Assembly (NCBI GenBank): GCA_029204225.1
Contig: MU835585.1
Coordinates: 1 to 37,936, forward strand
Source of the DNA: Diphasiastrum complanatum
Lineage: Eukaryota > Streptophyta > Lycopodiopsida > Lycopodiales > Lycopodiaceae
Direction of reading: 5' to 3'
Length of the DNA: 37,936 bases
The notes below the pieces were generated by a model, which did not search any database, was not told the origin of the DNA, and saw nothing but the letters and a program-made list of their open reading frames with translations. The translations under genes and the position numbers were made by a program. Below are positions 1-10,689 of the stretch, one piece after another. The number at the start of each line of letters is the position of its first letter. The first letter of the stretch is position 1.

Positions 1-420
1 GTCCGAGGTGTATTAGCTGGGAGAAAGGGTGTGTCTCTATCTCATTATTGAAAAACTTTCAAATAATGAGATTTGTATATATCATTCATCTTTTAATCCA
101 TATGCTACCACCGTCATTATGGCCATCAAGTCATTATCTGTTTGTTTAGGAGGCCATACGTACGCTAGAGGAACATATAAAATAATTTTTGTGAAAAGAG
201 ATTTGGCAATTAAAATATTGGGTTATACTCCCAATGAGACTAGAAAAAGATCATCTACAATGGCCCTTTATTCTGGTTACATTGATATAAGCAAAAAAAT
301 AAATTTTAGAATTATTTTTGGATCCATATGAAAGAAGATTATTCCTACATGACAATACCATCCGTCTGAATATTAAAGAGGATGATGATGAAAAATTAAA
401 CAATTTTTTGTAATAGATTA
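1..420 (+). pseudogene. Decayed copy of an unknown conserved domain (same family as 6.6-9.0 kb)
   Basis: The reading frame from base 29 to about 331 and its frameshifted continuation to 412 match the C-terminal part of the minus-strand gene at 6640-7130 and 8160-8500. Shared pieces, in the same order, are NNEI, then MAIK.LS..LGGH, then KIIF.K..A.KILGY.P, then a V/I-D-SK stretch, and finally DPYER with a following acidic tail. The frame breaks near base 50 (HYLKTFK continues in another frame), and again after 330, where DPYERR appears in a shifted frame. I do not recognise the domain. Its presence three times in 9 kb, once in the opposite orientation, suggests a mobile-element protein rather than a host gene. 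The upstream exons lie outside the window. Confidence 0.6.
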
Positions 421-785
421 TTGATATATTACAAGGATCTCTCTTTTGTTATGATTTGAATGCCTTAGAAAAAATCGTAACATTTGACGAGTTTTTAGTT
501 TGATATCTATATTGTGCTTTTCTGTAAAACCACTGGAAAAATTGAGCTAAATATTTATCTTTTTAATTGTGTCCTCTATGATTTGTAGCTCTATAAAATA
601 CTCCTCTACTTGCCAATGAGATTTTCCCATGCCTTGTGATGACTAGATACTTAAGCTCTCATATTCCTTTGCAAAATAAGTTGTATGATGAAGAAAGATG
701 TGCCTGCAAACAAGAGTTGAAATAAGTTACATCAGTAGAAAATATATATAAGCATGAATGAGATAAGTACCATATAATGAAATAG
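421..785. other. Gap with no recognised feature
   Basis: AT-rich sequence downstream of the broken domain copy. It holds an acidic-tail remnant at its left edge and no coding or repeat signal I can support. Confidence 0.5.
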
Positions 786-2010
786 ATTAGTTTTTTCATG
801 AATTTTTTCGAGTTTTTTTCACGACTTGTTTTTTTTAAGTTTTTTCACAATTTTTTTTTCGAGTTTTCGTGACTATGTTTTTTTTGGATTTTTTTAGCGA
901 CTTTCTTATTCGGATTTTTTTTAGCGACTTTGTTTTTTTTTTCGAATTCTCTTTGCGACTTCGGTTTTTCCCGCTTTCTTCACTTTTTTTCACGCTTTTC
1001 GAATTTGTTTCGTCTTTCGAGGTTTTTTTTTTTTGCGTCTTGTCGTTTTTTCGAGTTTTTTTTTCATGTTTTTGCGAGTTTTTTCGACTTTCGAGCTCTT
1101 TTGCGTCTTGCTATTTTGAGCCTTTGCTAGTTTTTTTCGAGTTTTTTCATGATTTTCGAGTTTTTTTTCGTGTCCTTTTGTTGCAGTTTTTTGAGCTTTT
1201 TCGAGTTTTGTTTAAAGATTTTTTTTTGATTTTTTTTCGTGTTTTCTGTGATTTTCTACAATTTTCGAATTTTTTTTTAAATTTTCCGTGTTTTTTGAGA
1301 TTTTTCTAGGATTTGTCGAGTTTTTTTTTTGAGATTTTTTGAGTATGTTAGTAATCTCGAGAATTTTCAAGCTTTTTCTAGATTGTTCGTATTTTTTGAA
1401 ATTTTTGCGAGCCTGGTTGTATTTTTTAGCCTTTTTGTGGATTTTCGAGTTTTTTTTCTAGAATCTTTTCTAGATTTTTTTCATCTTTTTGAAATTTTTC
1501 TAGATTTTTTTCGAGCCTTGCCGCAGTCTTTCGGGGCTTTTCAAGATTTTTTTCTAGATTATTTTCATATTGTTTGAGATTTTTTGGACTTTTTCTAGCT
1601 TTTCGAATTTTTTGAGCCTTTTCGTGAATTTTCGCAGATTTTCGAGTTTTTTTTTAAGATTTTTTTAGGTTGTTCTCTAGAATTTTTGAGAATTTTTTTG
1701 TGTGTTTTCAAGATTTTTCTAGATTGAATTCTAGAGTTTTCGAGAATTTTCTTTTTGTGTTTTTTCGAGATTTTTTCGAACAATTTTTGAGATTTTTTCG
1801 TGTTTTTTCGAGATTTTTGTAGATTTTTTTTCGAGTAGTTTCGAGATATTTTTCGTGTTTTTTTGAGATTTTTTTAGATTCTTTCAAAAATTATTTTCTA
1901 GTTCTGTCGAGATTTTTTCTTGATTTTTTCGAGTTTTTTCAAGTATTTTCGAGATTTTTTTCATGTCTTTTCGAGATTTTTTCATGTCTTTTTTTCGAAC
2001 AAAAAACTCT
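786..2010. repeat. 1.2-kb T-rich low-complexity tract built on TTTTTTCGAG
   Basis: The + strand consists of runs of 4-10 T separated by short CGAG, CTAG, CGTG and CATG spacers. Degenerate units such as GAGATTTTTTC and TTTTTTCGAGTTTTTT recur dozens of times. Strand asymmetry is extreme, with almost no A on the + strand until the tract flips at about 2000 to A-rich sequence. The Phe-rich open frames inside (869-1577) follow from the composition and are not genes. It lies immediately 5' of a gypsy gag remnant, so it may be an expanded retroelement leader, but that is inference. Confidence 0.75.
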
Positions 2011-2055
2011 AAAAAATCCAAAACAAAATTTTAAAAAATCCAAAACACACAAAAT

Positions 2056-2950
2056 CTCGATCGTGAAGATAAGACAGACTGGTCACATTTGAAAGAGTCT
2101 TTTATCAAGTCTTTTAAACTCTTTTGTTTGATAGAAAGTTATTTTGTCAAATTGAGTAACATCAAAATGACAAAGATGAACTTGTATGAGACTATATCGA
2201 GTGATTCAAATGCTTAAAAAATCAAGTACAAGAACAGCCCTCTGAACAGATGCTCATCATCTGGTTTTTAGTCGGCCTTCCAAGATGGATAAAATACGAG
2301 TTTAAATCCAATGATGAATATACGAGACTCGATCCACTAAAGCAGTTACGCTGCCAACAACAACATCAGCAAGATCGATAGCCAAGGTTACAAACCCAAA
2401 GACAAGGCTAAAGAAGACAGATGGACAATCCAAAGAGACTCAATCAGAAGAAGTACCCCAGTCACGACAAAGATCCTTCAGAAAGAGAAACACAAGCATT
2501 GAAAAATCAGTCTCCTTCTTCAACTAGTCTCTTGTCATACTTCTACACCCATTCTCATGCCTATTGTCCACACCATCTACTGATGTCACCACCTCCACCC
2601 TACCTTCCATATATCTGTTTGCCATCACACCATTGTTCATCTGAGAAATCCCCAAGTTTTCAGACCTCATAGTTTCATCGAAGCAGCTGATAGATAATTG
2701 CAAATGTCTTGGGGGACCAATTACCACCCACATTGGTTGATCAGCCAAAAAAGATTTAAGAAATAGATAAAGCAGCTAGAAGAAATAAAGAGAAAGACCC
2801 AAGAAGTTGAGGAGGAAAGGACAAAACATAAGCAACAGTTGAGTCAGATCGATCTTGATCAAAAGAAACTCTCTGGAGCAATGATAGTTGAATCCCTTCT
2901 TATAAAGCCCAAAGAGATCCGGATCAAAAGAAAGAGCTATAAAAAAAAAG
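2056..2950 (+). pseudogene. Decayed Ty3/gypsy gag (same family as 27.98-28.83 kb)
   Basis: Conceptual translation across three frames gives a retrotransposon gag core. It starts with D-W-x2-L-K-E-x-F-I-K-x-F, continues through LYE-I-S, and then reads WFLVGLPRWIKYEFKSNDEY (about 2255-2320). This lines up with WFLLGLPKRIRRELKRHNEY of the gag at 28.4 kb. A lysine/glutamate-rich segment at about 2745-2905 (IKQLEEIKRKTQEVEEER) corresponds to the coiled-coil tail of the other copy. There are several frameshifts and stops, no zinc knuckle, and no pol downstream. The capsid-type protein would package element RNA, but this copy is dead. Confidence 0.6.
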
Positions 2951-2959
2951 AATAAAAAA

Positions 2960-3860
2960 AACAACCGTGATTCTCGGGCTTCTAAAATGCTATAGAATAG
3001 TTTCTTGTTTCTTGTTTTGTGGATTTATGCAAGTATAGTAGTGTTTAGGATCTGATTTCAATTTGTTTTCGCAGCATTAGAGTAGGATTTCAATCATTGT
3101 TCAACGGTTTTACATGCTGATATGATGGTTGAACGTTTTGACATACATGATTGACTGATTGTGGTCCTTTATGCATGTGCTTTAGTGCAAGAGTGACAAA
3201 CCTAAGTGTACTCTGACAAGCAAGCCAATACTACAAAGTTAATTAGTCCATTCTGTCTGGTTTGGGCATTGTAATAACAAGAACACATCTAATCAATGCC
3301 CACGAAGCCTGATAATAGGCAAAACCAACCTCAAACTGTTTTAGAAGAAGAAAGAACCAGAACACAAACACGAGAAAGAAACAAAAAAGCCAACAGATTC
3401 TGAAGAGTCGAAATTTGTAAACAGATGGATAGAGAGAACATGTTTAAGTTGATCAGGAATTACAAGAACGGCTGATTAAGCACGTCCTAACCATTAGAGA
3501 AAATATGGGCCAAAAGAGGGCCCTATAAGACATGCCATGTAGGACAGAGAAAAATAACTATGAAGTAATTATAATATCATTTTCTAACTTCTTTACGCAT
3601 CTGCTCACACTACTTTCTATGTAAATGAATGCACCTTAGTTTAGTCACATCAAACTTCACTGGTGTTTAACCACAGTCAAAATATAATTTTTCAAACTGC
3701 TGAAATATTCCCTCCCAATATTTGGGAACACTCAAAAATTTGAATTAGAAGTAACATTTTTTAAGAAAGCCTACGCCATCTCTATCTCCAACAGAGTCGC
3801 TAGCGCCATCTCCAGCTTTGTTATTGTCATTGTGTTGTTTGTTACTATACTACTGTACTG
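2960..3860. other. Gap; possible 5' flank of the transposase-like gene
   Basis: No open frame or family match was seen. There is a short inverted repeat around 3704-3730 (AAATATTCCC / GGGAACA..). If the gene at 3861 belongs to a DNA transposon, its left terminal inverted repeat should lie in or left of this stretch. I could not identify one by eye. Confidence 0.4.
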
Positions 3861-6618
3861 ATGACAAAGCTTTATCATCTTCATGTGGATCTGTCACCAG
3901 AATATGCTCCGCTTAGGACGAGAAATTCAAAGCAACCCAAATTGTCAATTTCTGATATGGTCCGATACAAGGAGAAAAAGCTAAAACATGTAGATTTATG
4001 GTCATCAGGAACATTGTATCCTATTGATCCATGTTCATTGCAACATCCAGATTTTCATTCGGTGAGTTAGTTAATAATCTATATGTGTCATGATAAAAAT
4101 GGCCTTTTGGGTTACTGTGAGAATTTGATGCTCTATGGGAATGCACATTCAATGCAAAGAATACATTATTTGGAAGAGGAATCAAGGAAAATATCAAAGG
4201 AGTGCGAAGAAAAATCTACAAAGATAAAAACTTGTTTGGATGAAAATGAGATGCTCAAAGAGGAGATCCAAAGGTTGAAATCTTCTTTGCATCATTATAC
4301 AACTATGAGATAAAAAATTGCATTTCAATCCATGTGTATCTCATATTTGTCTCTTGTTAAAGATATGGATGTGCTCAACAGAAAGGTCCGAAGCAACAAG
4401 AGGAAAAGACTGGTAAACAAGGATATATGTGATCTATCATCCAGAGGAGGTCATAGAAAAAGATAAATCTGTGCATTCAAGTAAGTTATAGCTTATTTGG
4501 TACTGAAAATTGCTTGAACTTTTTGATTTATTCATAATCACTAATTTTGTTATTTATTCATTTCAACTTTCTGTTGATTTGTATATTATATACTGTTGTG
4601 AATATATGAGTGTCCTAATTTCTACTGACATTTTCATGAATATTATGTTTGCAATGCAGATCAGCATTGGTTGTTGAAGACCATTTGGCCAATGAGATTT
4701 CAATTGGAAACTCACTAGGCTCTATCTTGACTTCTAAATCTATGAAATCAATATTAAATAATAACAAAATGAAAAAGATTAAGGCTTCAGTTACTGATAG
4801 CATTATGGATGAAGTTGGAAAAATATTAGACACTACATTGCTTCAGGGGGCATGTGACTTTTCTAGCATCAGTAGGGAAGCATATGCAACAATGTTTAAG
4901 ATAAAAAAGGAGGCATTTGCACAGGTAAATATTAAAAAGTTTCCAATCCCACGACCATTTCATCTTTTTAAAGAAATGGACATGTTAGACCATGGTATCT
5001 AGACAATAGTTGGTAATCCATCTCATATCAATGAAGTGTATTGCTCGAAAGGAGAAAGTCTAGCATATAACAATTTCAACAATTTATTTATTGACATTAA
5101 TCAGTTATTAACATTCATCATAGATTTTTATGGTATTACAAATGAGAAGGTCAATAATAAGTTGATAGTTGTTCTCAAGTTAGATGAGTCTGAAATTATA
5201 AAAGGACAAAAAATGGAAAGAGTCAGTCTCACAATCATGAATGGAGCACTTTCAAATTCAGAGGACTCAGAAGGGCTCAATTTCAGTGTTCAATCAGACA
5301 ATGATATCTGGTGGTTGGCAGCATTTTAGGTATAACAGTTCCTTCGCATAATAAATAGGGATAATCATTTGAATATGGATTTCATATCTAAAATCTTCTT
5401 TGTGTTAATATTATGAGGCTAATCACGTTTTTGTATTCTCTTATAGGTGCTGAAAGAAGACCATAACATTCTCTCATGATATTTAATAGAACATCATATC
5501 CTGCCACCATAAAAAATCACATTCCACTATATTCCTGGAATTGGCACTTTCAACATTGAATGGCATTTAGCAGGAGATCTGAAATACATTAAAATGTATG
5601 TTCAAAGTATCTCATGGCGCCAAATCTAAACACCCTTTTTGTTTTGCATGAAAACAACAAAAAATATGACAAGGAGTACAGGAATATCAAGAGATCAAGA
5701 AGATCCTAATTGGAAACTTGTACTACCGATTCTTCTACGAAATGTTTATATCTGTACATTGCATGCAGAGGTGCGTATTATAGAAAAAATAATATATCTT
5801 CACATCTTGTTTGCATGGAATTCCGAGCCAGAGGCCTCTGCAAAGGAAGCTATTTCCAGATTAGAGGATGTGTTGTCCAAAGTAGGCTTACATAAAGGCC
5901 AAGTTAAAATAAAAAAAGATGACAAGTTATCAGGTAAAACAAGAAATATTTCATGCAAGCCGAGCATTGAAGGATCTAAAGCTCAAAGATTTTTATTAAA
6001 TTATTCTGGCAAACAATCTAAGGTTTAATACATGGTTTGGAAAGAAATTATTGCAGCAACTCAAGATTTCGAAAAAGAAGGTTCTACTAGTATACACAAA
6101 GTAGAAGTTTGGAAAAAGTTAGACAACATGGTGAAATACTTGTAAAAAGATAAATTTTCAAATAGTGATGTTCAAATGATACAAAAAACAACCCAATGAA
6201 TTTGGGGATGGAGTTCAGAGTGCATGGGGTGTTGATCATATAACACATTATATGGTAAGATTTTGATTTTACACTACCATCGACAAATATGTGCAATTAA
6301 ATTAGATGCTTTTGGTACTGATTTAGATTATGTTTTTATGATATGCAGCACATATTACGACATCATTCGACATTCTTTGCAAGAAATAGTGGAAGTCTTA
6401 GCATATGGTCATTGCAAGGAATGGAAAAATCTCATTGGCAAGCAAGAGCATCATTTCAAAAAAGTACACAACATGGCGGGTCTAGCATAAAAAACAGCTA
6501 TATATTGCAACTTTTCCAATGGTTTTACAGAAGAATCCAAATTCGTCATAATACAAAATCGACGGATTATAAAAAATTTCAAAAAGCATGCAAATTTATA
6601 CAAGTCAGTAAGCTATAG
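3861..6618 (+). pseudogene. Decayed spliced DNA-transposon transposase-like gene
   Basis: A chain of plus-strand exons shares one style of protein. An N-terminal segment (3861-4070) is followed by a coiled coil (about 4140-4310), then a block at 4660-5330 containing VVLKLDESEI. The next block has EWHLAGDLKYIK (Asp codon 5576-5578) and LFCMK, followed by a block with CTLHAEVRIIEK (from 5752). A last exon (6349-6618) carries GSLSIWSLQGMEKSHWQAR. Introns with GT-AG ends are visible at about 4478-4658 and at 6255-6348 (gtaag...tatgcag). The acidic residues in LDESE, GDLK and HAEVRIIEK could be a D-D-E catalytic set, but that is inference; I cannot name the superfamily. Stops interrupt at 4988, 5328 and elsewhere, so this copy is inactive. 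It ends about 20 bp from the end of the convergent minus gene. Confidence 0.55.
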
Positions 6619-6800
6619 ACACACAATAAAATTTTATATACTAAATAAAAATATTTACAAAGTACAATTCAGCAGTATCTAATCTGCTTCCGATATTTTT
6701 TTCCAATGAAAGTTGCAACTTAAAATCATGCAACAATTTTTTTCTTTCGTATGGATCCAATAGCTCATAGTTTTCATGCTTACTAAGATCAACATAAGCA

Positions 6801-9400
6801 ACATACACTGCAAAATGAGATGCTCTGAGCATGGAATTCACTGGTCCATATCCTAAAATTTTAACCGCAATAGTTTTTTTTATAAAAATTATTTTATGTA
6901 CCTTATTAAAATTATGTCCTCCAAGAAAAATGAGACAGTGCCTTGATTGTCATAATCATAGTTTCACTATGTTGATGAAACTTTGAATGGGCAACACTTA
7001 TCTCATTATTCTTGAAGGACTTTAGATAGTGCCCGAGTGCATGATCTATTGAGAATTCTCCCACAGAAGATCTTTGCCCTCCTTGACGAATTGAGAAATC
7101 ATCAAGGAAAATTGTTTTCTAAAATGATAAAAAACAAAGTAAGCTCCAGTATATAATTTGACATAAAAAATCTACTAGTACTTGATAAGAGGACAAAAAC
7201 TTACGCATTCAGATTTGTCTTCTAAGATTACTGTCTCACCATTAACATTATGTCCACCTTTCGATGTCAATATTGTTGGTGAATAGACAGTTGGCTATGG
7301 AAATCCAAGTTGACTTTGGATTCTAAGAAACTCCTCCTCAGAAGGCAGATCATCTTCTTTGTTGCGCATTTTCTTCACATCCATTTCCGAGCAATCTTTC
7401 CCTGAATAAAATTTATCATTATGTACATCATCAACACCAAAGAGAAGATCATCAGCATCAAAATGACTAATATCCGAAAATTCATCAAGCTCTTTGCTCA
7501 AAATACAAAGAGTCTCAGCTTCAGTGAAGTCAAAAAGATCCGATATTGTCAAAAAGGAATTATTATCTATATTATAAGTAGGCAAAGTGATCAAACATTT
7601 ATCAGATGGAGGAAGGGTGGTGGGTGTTCTAGGGCCTATAAAGGTAGACCTATTTCGAGTAGGATCAAAATCAGAACAATCATCTAAATTAACACTCGTA
7701 TCAATAAAAAAAAGTTTCTATGTCTACAATCTTTGACTTTTCAAACTTTGTACCACTAGAAGAAGCTGCTTTAGAAGTGGAGGGCACAGAGTCCGAATCG
7801 TCCGAAATATTTAACAAAAGAAAAAAAAAACAAAAGAAAACTGAAAATCAACAAATCTACATTTTTTTATTGTGAATTGGGCACTCTTCTATAGACTTGA
7901 AATCATTATGTAACTTGGTAAACATTCTATCAAGCTTAGCTTTATAGATATGTTTGTCGAGTGTCACCAAGTCCTGATAATGAATCATGTTTTTATTCTG
8001 AGACGTGAATAACGGAGTACTGAGTAGGGACTTAAATCTAAGATATATCTCAGAAAATAATTCTTTAATTTTTTTTTTTCGCTCCTTTTGATTTGGCTTA
8101 TTTGCACAAAAAGACTATTTGATGACCTATCAGGTTGTGAATTGTTTTATGAAAGCTTCTCAACATACACTGCAAAATGAGATGATTTGAACATGGAATT
8201 CACTAGTCCATATCCTAAAATTTTAACCGCAATAGTTTTCTTTACAAAAATTATTTTATGAGCTTATTGAAATTATGTTCTCCAAGAAAATGAGACAGTG
8301 CCTTGATTGCCATAATCATAGTTTCACCATGTTGATGAAACTTTAAATGGGCAACACTTATCTCATTATTCTTGAAGGACTTTAGATAGTGCCCGAGTGC
8401 ATGATTCTCCAGTAGAAGATCTTTGCCCTCCTCGATGAATTGTGAGATCATCAAGGAAAATTGTTTTCTGAAATGATAAAAAACAAAGTAAGCTCCAATA
8501 TATAATCTGACATAGCAAGTCTACTAGTACTTGATAAGAGACAAAAACTTACACATTCGGATTTGTCTTTTCTGATTACTATCACTCCATCAATATTATG
8601 TCCACTTTTCGATGTCAATATTGTTGGTGAATAGATAGTTGGCTGTGGAAAACCAAGTTGACTTTGGATTTTAAAAAATTCCTCCTCAGAAGATAGATCA
8701 TCTTCTTTGTTGCGTATTTCCTCCACAGCCATTTTCAAGCAATCTTTCCCTGAATGAAACTTATCATTATGTACATCGTCAACACCAGGGAGAAGATCAT
8801 CAGCATCAAAATCAATTATATCAGAAAATTCATCAAGCTCTTTGTTCAAAATGCAAAGAGTCTTAGCTTCAGTGAAGTCAAAAAGATCCGATATATCCGA
8901 TATTGTCAAAAAGAAATTATTATCTATATTATAAGTAGGCAAAGTGATCAAAGATTTATCAGAAGGAGAAAGGGTAGTGGGTGTTCTAGGGCCTATAAGT
9001 AGCCCTATTTTGAGCAGGATCAAAATCAGAATAATCATCTAAATTAACACTCGTATCAATAAAAAAACTATCTATATCTACAATCTTTGACTTTTCAGAC
9101 TAGAAGAAGCTGCTTCAGAAGTGAAGAGCACAGCCTCCGAATCGTCAAAAATATTTAACAAAAGGAAAAAAAACAAAAGCAGACTGAAAATCAACAAATC
9201 TATATTTTTTTATTATGAATTGGGTACTAATCTAAAGAATTAAAATCATTATGTAACTTGGTAAACATTCTGTCAAACTTAGCTTTATAGATATGCTTGT
9301 CGAGTGCCACCAGGTCTTGATAATGAATCATATCCTTATTTTGAGATGTGAATAGCGGAGTACTGAGCAGGGACTTAAATTTGAGATATATCTCAGAAAA
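6801..9400. repeat. Tandem duplication, two 1.25-kb copies, period 1360 bp
   Basis: Copy A (6801-8059) and copy B (8161-9400) both begin CAACATACACTGCAAAATGAG and both end at GATATATCTCAGAAAA. They align throughout, with scattered substitutions and small indels, and are separated by about 100 bp with a T run. The duplication splits the last exon of the minus gene. Copy B stops at ...HFAVYV, whereas copy A continues to ...DPYERKK at 6640. Only B is joined to the 5' exons and only A keeps the true 3' end. Copy A also has a 1-base insertion in the LSHF(L)GGH region. Confidence 0.85.
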
Positions 9401-9638
9401 TGCCTCCACACCAGGGCCCTCAATTATAGAAGGTAGAATAAAAGAAAAGGAGAGTAAAGAAGTTTGAAATAGTCCAGTAAAATGATTGTATCTTTTTTTT
9501 TTTATGTCTCTCTATTTACAAATAGATCTCTATTCAATCAATTTTTCTATATTTTCTATATCAATATTAGGATCTGATAAGACAACAACTCCTATAATAA
9601 TCTCGTCCTCTTCTGTTCGGGAAGGGCCTCAATGCCTT

Positions 9639-10086
9639 TTAAGATAGAGGAATATCTGTCACAAACTTGCCTTCCTCTATATTAGGAAGGACTTTTATTC
9701 CTTTTTTATCATATAAAATAAGATCTGCATCCTGAGCAACCTGAAAGGTTGTTAAGGCAGGAACAACCTCCTTTTGAGGGCCCTCGATTGTAGGTGCAAT
9801 GCTTACACCGTACTGTGCATAGGTTCTGATCAACTCTTGCCGAACTCTATATACATCATCATGAGTATACGGCTCAAGAGTGAACTGTCATCACAAAACA
9901 CGAGAATCAGCAAATTACAAACAATGATAGTAATAAAATATGAATAAGAATGAAATGAACTACAAATGAATAGAATATTACCTTTTCAATATCTACATCC
10001 GTTTGTAAATCATACCATTCAAAAAATAGCTTCGTATTGTACAGAACGAACCATGCACAACTAAAAGCGTCTTGTTGTTGTACACA
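9639..10086 (-). pseudogene. Exons 2 and 3 of the H3-fold gene; possible second histone-like unit
   Basis: Exon 2 (9982-10086, 35 codons, no stop) reads CVQQQDAFSCAWFVLYNTKL and continues through FFEWYDL. Exon 3 (9639-9884) starts FTLEPYTHDDVYRVRQEL. Introns 10087-10200 and 9885-9981 have GT...AG ends and keep phase 0. Together with VVREI..M in exon 1, these can be laid over H3 alpha-1, alpha-2 (F.....F...N..L) and the VTI.P.D...R.IRGE end. That would suggest a degenerate second histone fold in tandem. The alternative is the C-terminal part of a Ulp1-type cysteine protease (Q.....FSC), common in plant transposons, but no upstream His-Trp box was seen. The choice is open. Confidence 0.4.
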
Positions 10087-10200
10087 CTGCATATATAGAA
10101 CGAAAATTAGTAATATAATGATAGAAATTTTATTAGTGCTATGACGATACATTTGAATTCAAAAAGGAATACATGCATATCAGAGATAAATTGAATATAC

Positions 10201-10612
10201 CTTGAGAGATTTAATGGTTATCTCTCCAATTGAAGTTGTCATTGTCGGTATTTCCCGAACGACATCATGAAGTAGAAAATCAAATTCTCTGTGTGTATTT
10301 GCAGCTGAGTTTAATTTTACACATAGTATCCTCAAAAGACTGGGACATAAAATCTTTTACAGCACTCTGTAAGGCATGCATGGCTGTCACGGCAAAACGA
10401 ACATTCAGCCCAAGTGACAGAGTGACATTCCGAACAAATCGACCGAAAGGAGCTCTAGGAATCAACAATTCAGTTGATCTCTGGAGTTTTCTGATCTCCC
10501 TCAGCTAGACCTGCTTCCTGCCATGCCTACGACTAGTACCAAGGGCAACACGAGAATGGGATGGCTATACAGCGGTGATGGCACGGGCGATGGATTTGGC
10601 CCTGGCCATCAT
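10201..10612 (-). pseudogene. Histone H3-like exon (H3 variant fold)
   Basis: The frame starts (M)MARAKSIARA, resembling the MARTKQTARK tail of H3. After two in-frame TAG codons (10564-10566 and 10505-10507) it reads LREIRKLQRSTELLI (alpha-N), PFGRFVRN (alpha-1) and RFAVTAMHALQSAVKDF..SFEDT (alpha-2) over 10325-10504. Set by eye against canonical H3, about 28 of 59 positions are identical, including LREIR, Q.STELLI, PF.R.VR, ALQ.A and FEDT. A +1 shift after FEDT leads into LCVKLNSAANTHREFDF, so the normal alpha-3 is not seen. The loop and alpha-1 differ from canonical H3 as they do in centromeric variants, but no CENH3 assignment is justified. The exon ends at a GT donor (10200) and splices to exon 2. 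Confidence 0.7.
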
Positions 10613-10689
10613 TCTCAAAAGAAGAAAATTAACAAAAAGAAGTTTGAACAAAACAAAAGTGGATGAAAACAAAAAAAATTGTAATGAAA

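Larger units (their letters stand above)
6640..10612 (-). pseudogene. Multi-exon TE-like gene with N-terminal histone-H3 fold and repeated unknown C-terminal domain
   Basis: This is read right to left. Exon 1 (from ATG 10609 or 10612 to 10201) encodes an H3-type histone fold. Exons 2 (9982-10086) and 3 (9639-9884) follow through clean phase-0 GT-AG introns. Next come an EIYLKFKSLLSTPLFTSQNK segment (9227-9420), an acidic Ser/Asp-rich linker (about 8600-9040) and a last exon. The last exon is preceded by a TTTTTTATCATTTCAG acceptor and holds the NNEI...KILGY...DPYERKK domain. The 3' half is present twice (6801-8059 and 8161-9400). Several stops and frameshifts are visible, so it is not a working gene here. 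Function is unknown. The position opposite a transposase-like gene and the extra copy at 1-420 argue for an accessory protein of a DNA transposon. Confidence 0.5.

Noticed and set aside
869-1577. Phe-rich open frames of up to 146 codons
   Set aside because: They arise from T-run composition (TTT codons); no domain or start context, and all frames look alike.
6801-9400. CRISPR-like or satellite array
   Set aside because: Only two long copies exist; this is a simple tandem duplication.
10201-10612. Naming the H3-like exon as CENH3
   Set aside because: The tail is broken by stops, alpha-3 is missing and no centromere-specific loop signature can be proven by eye.
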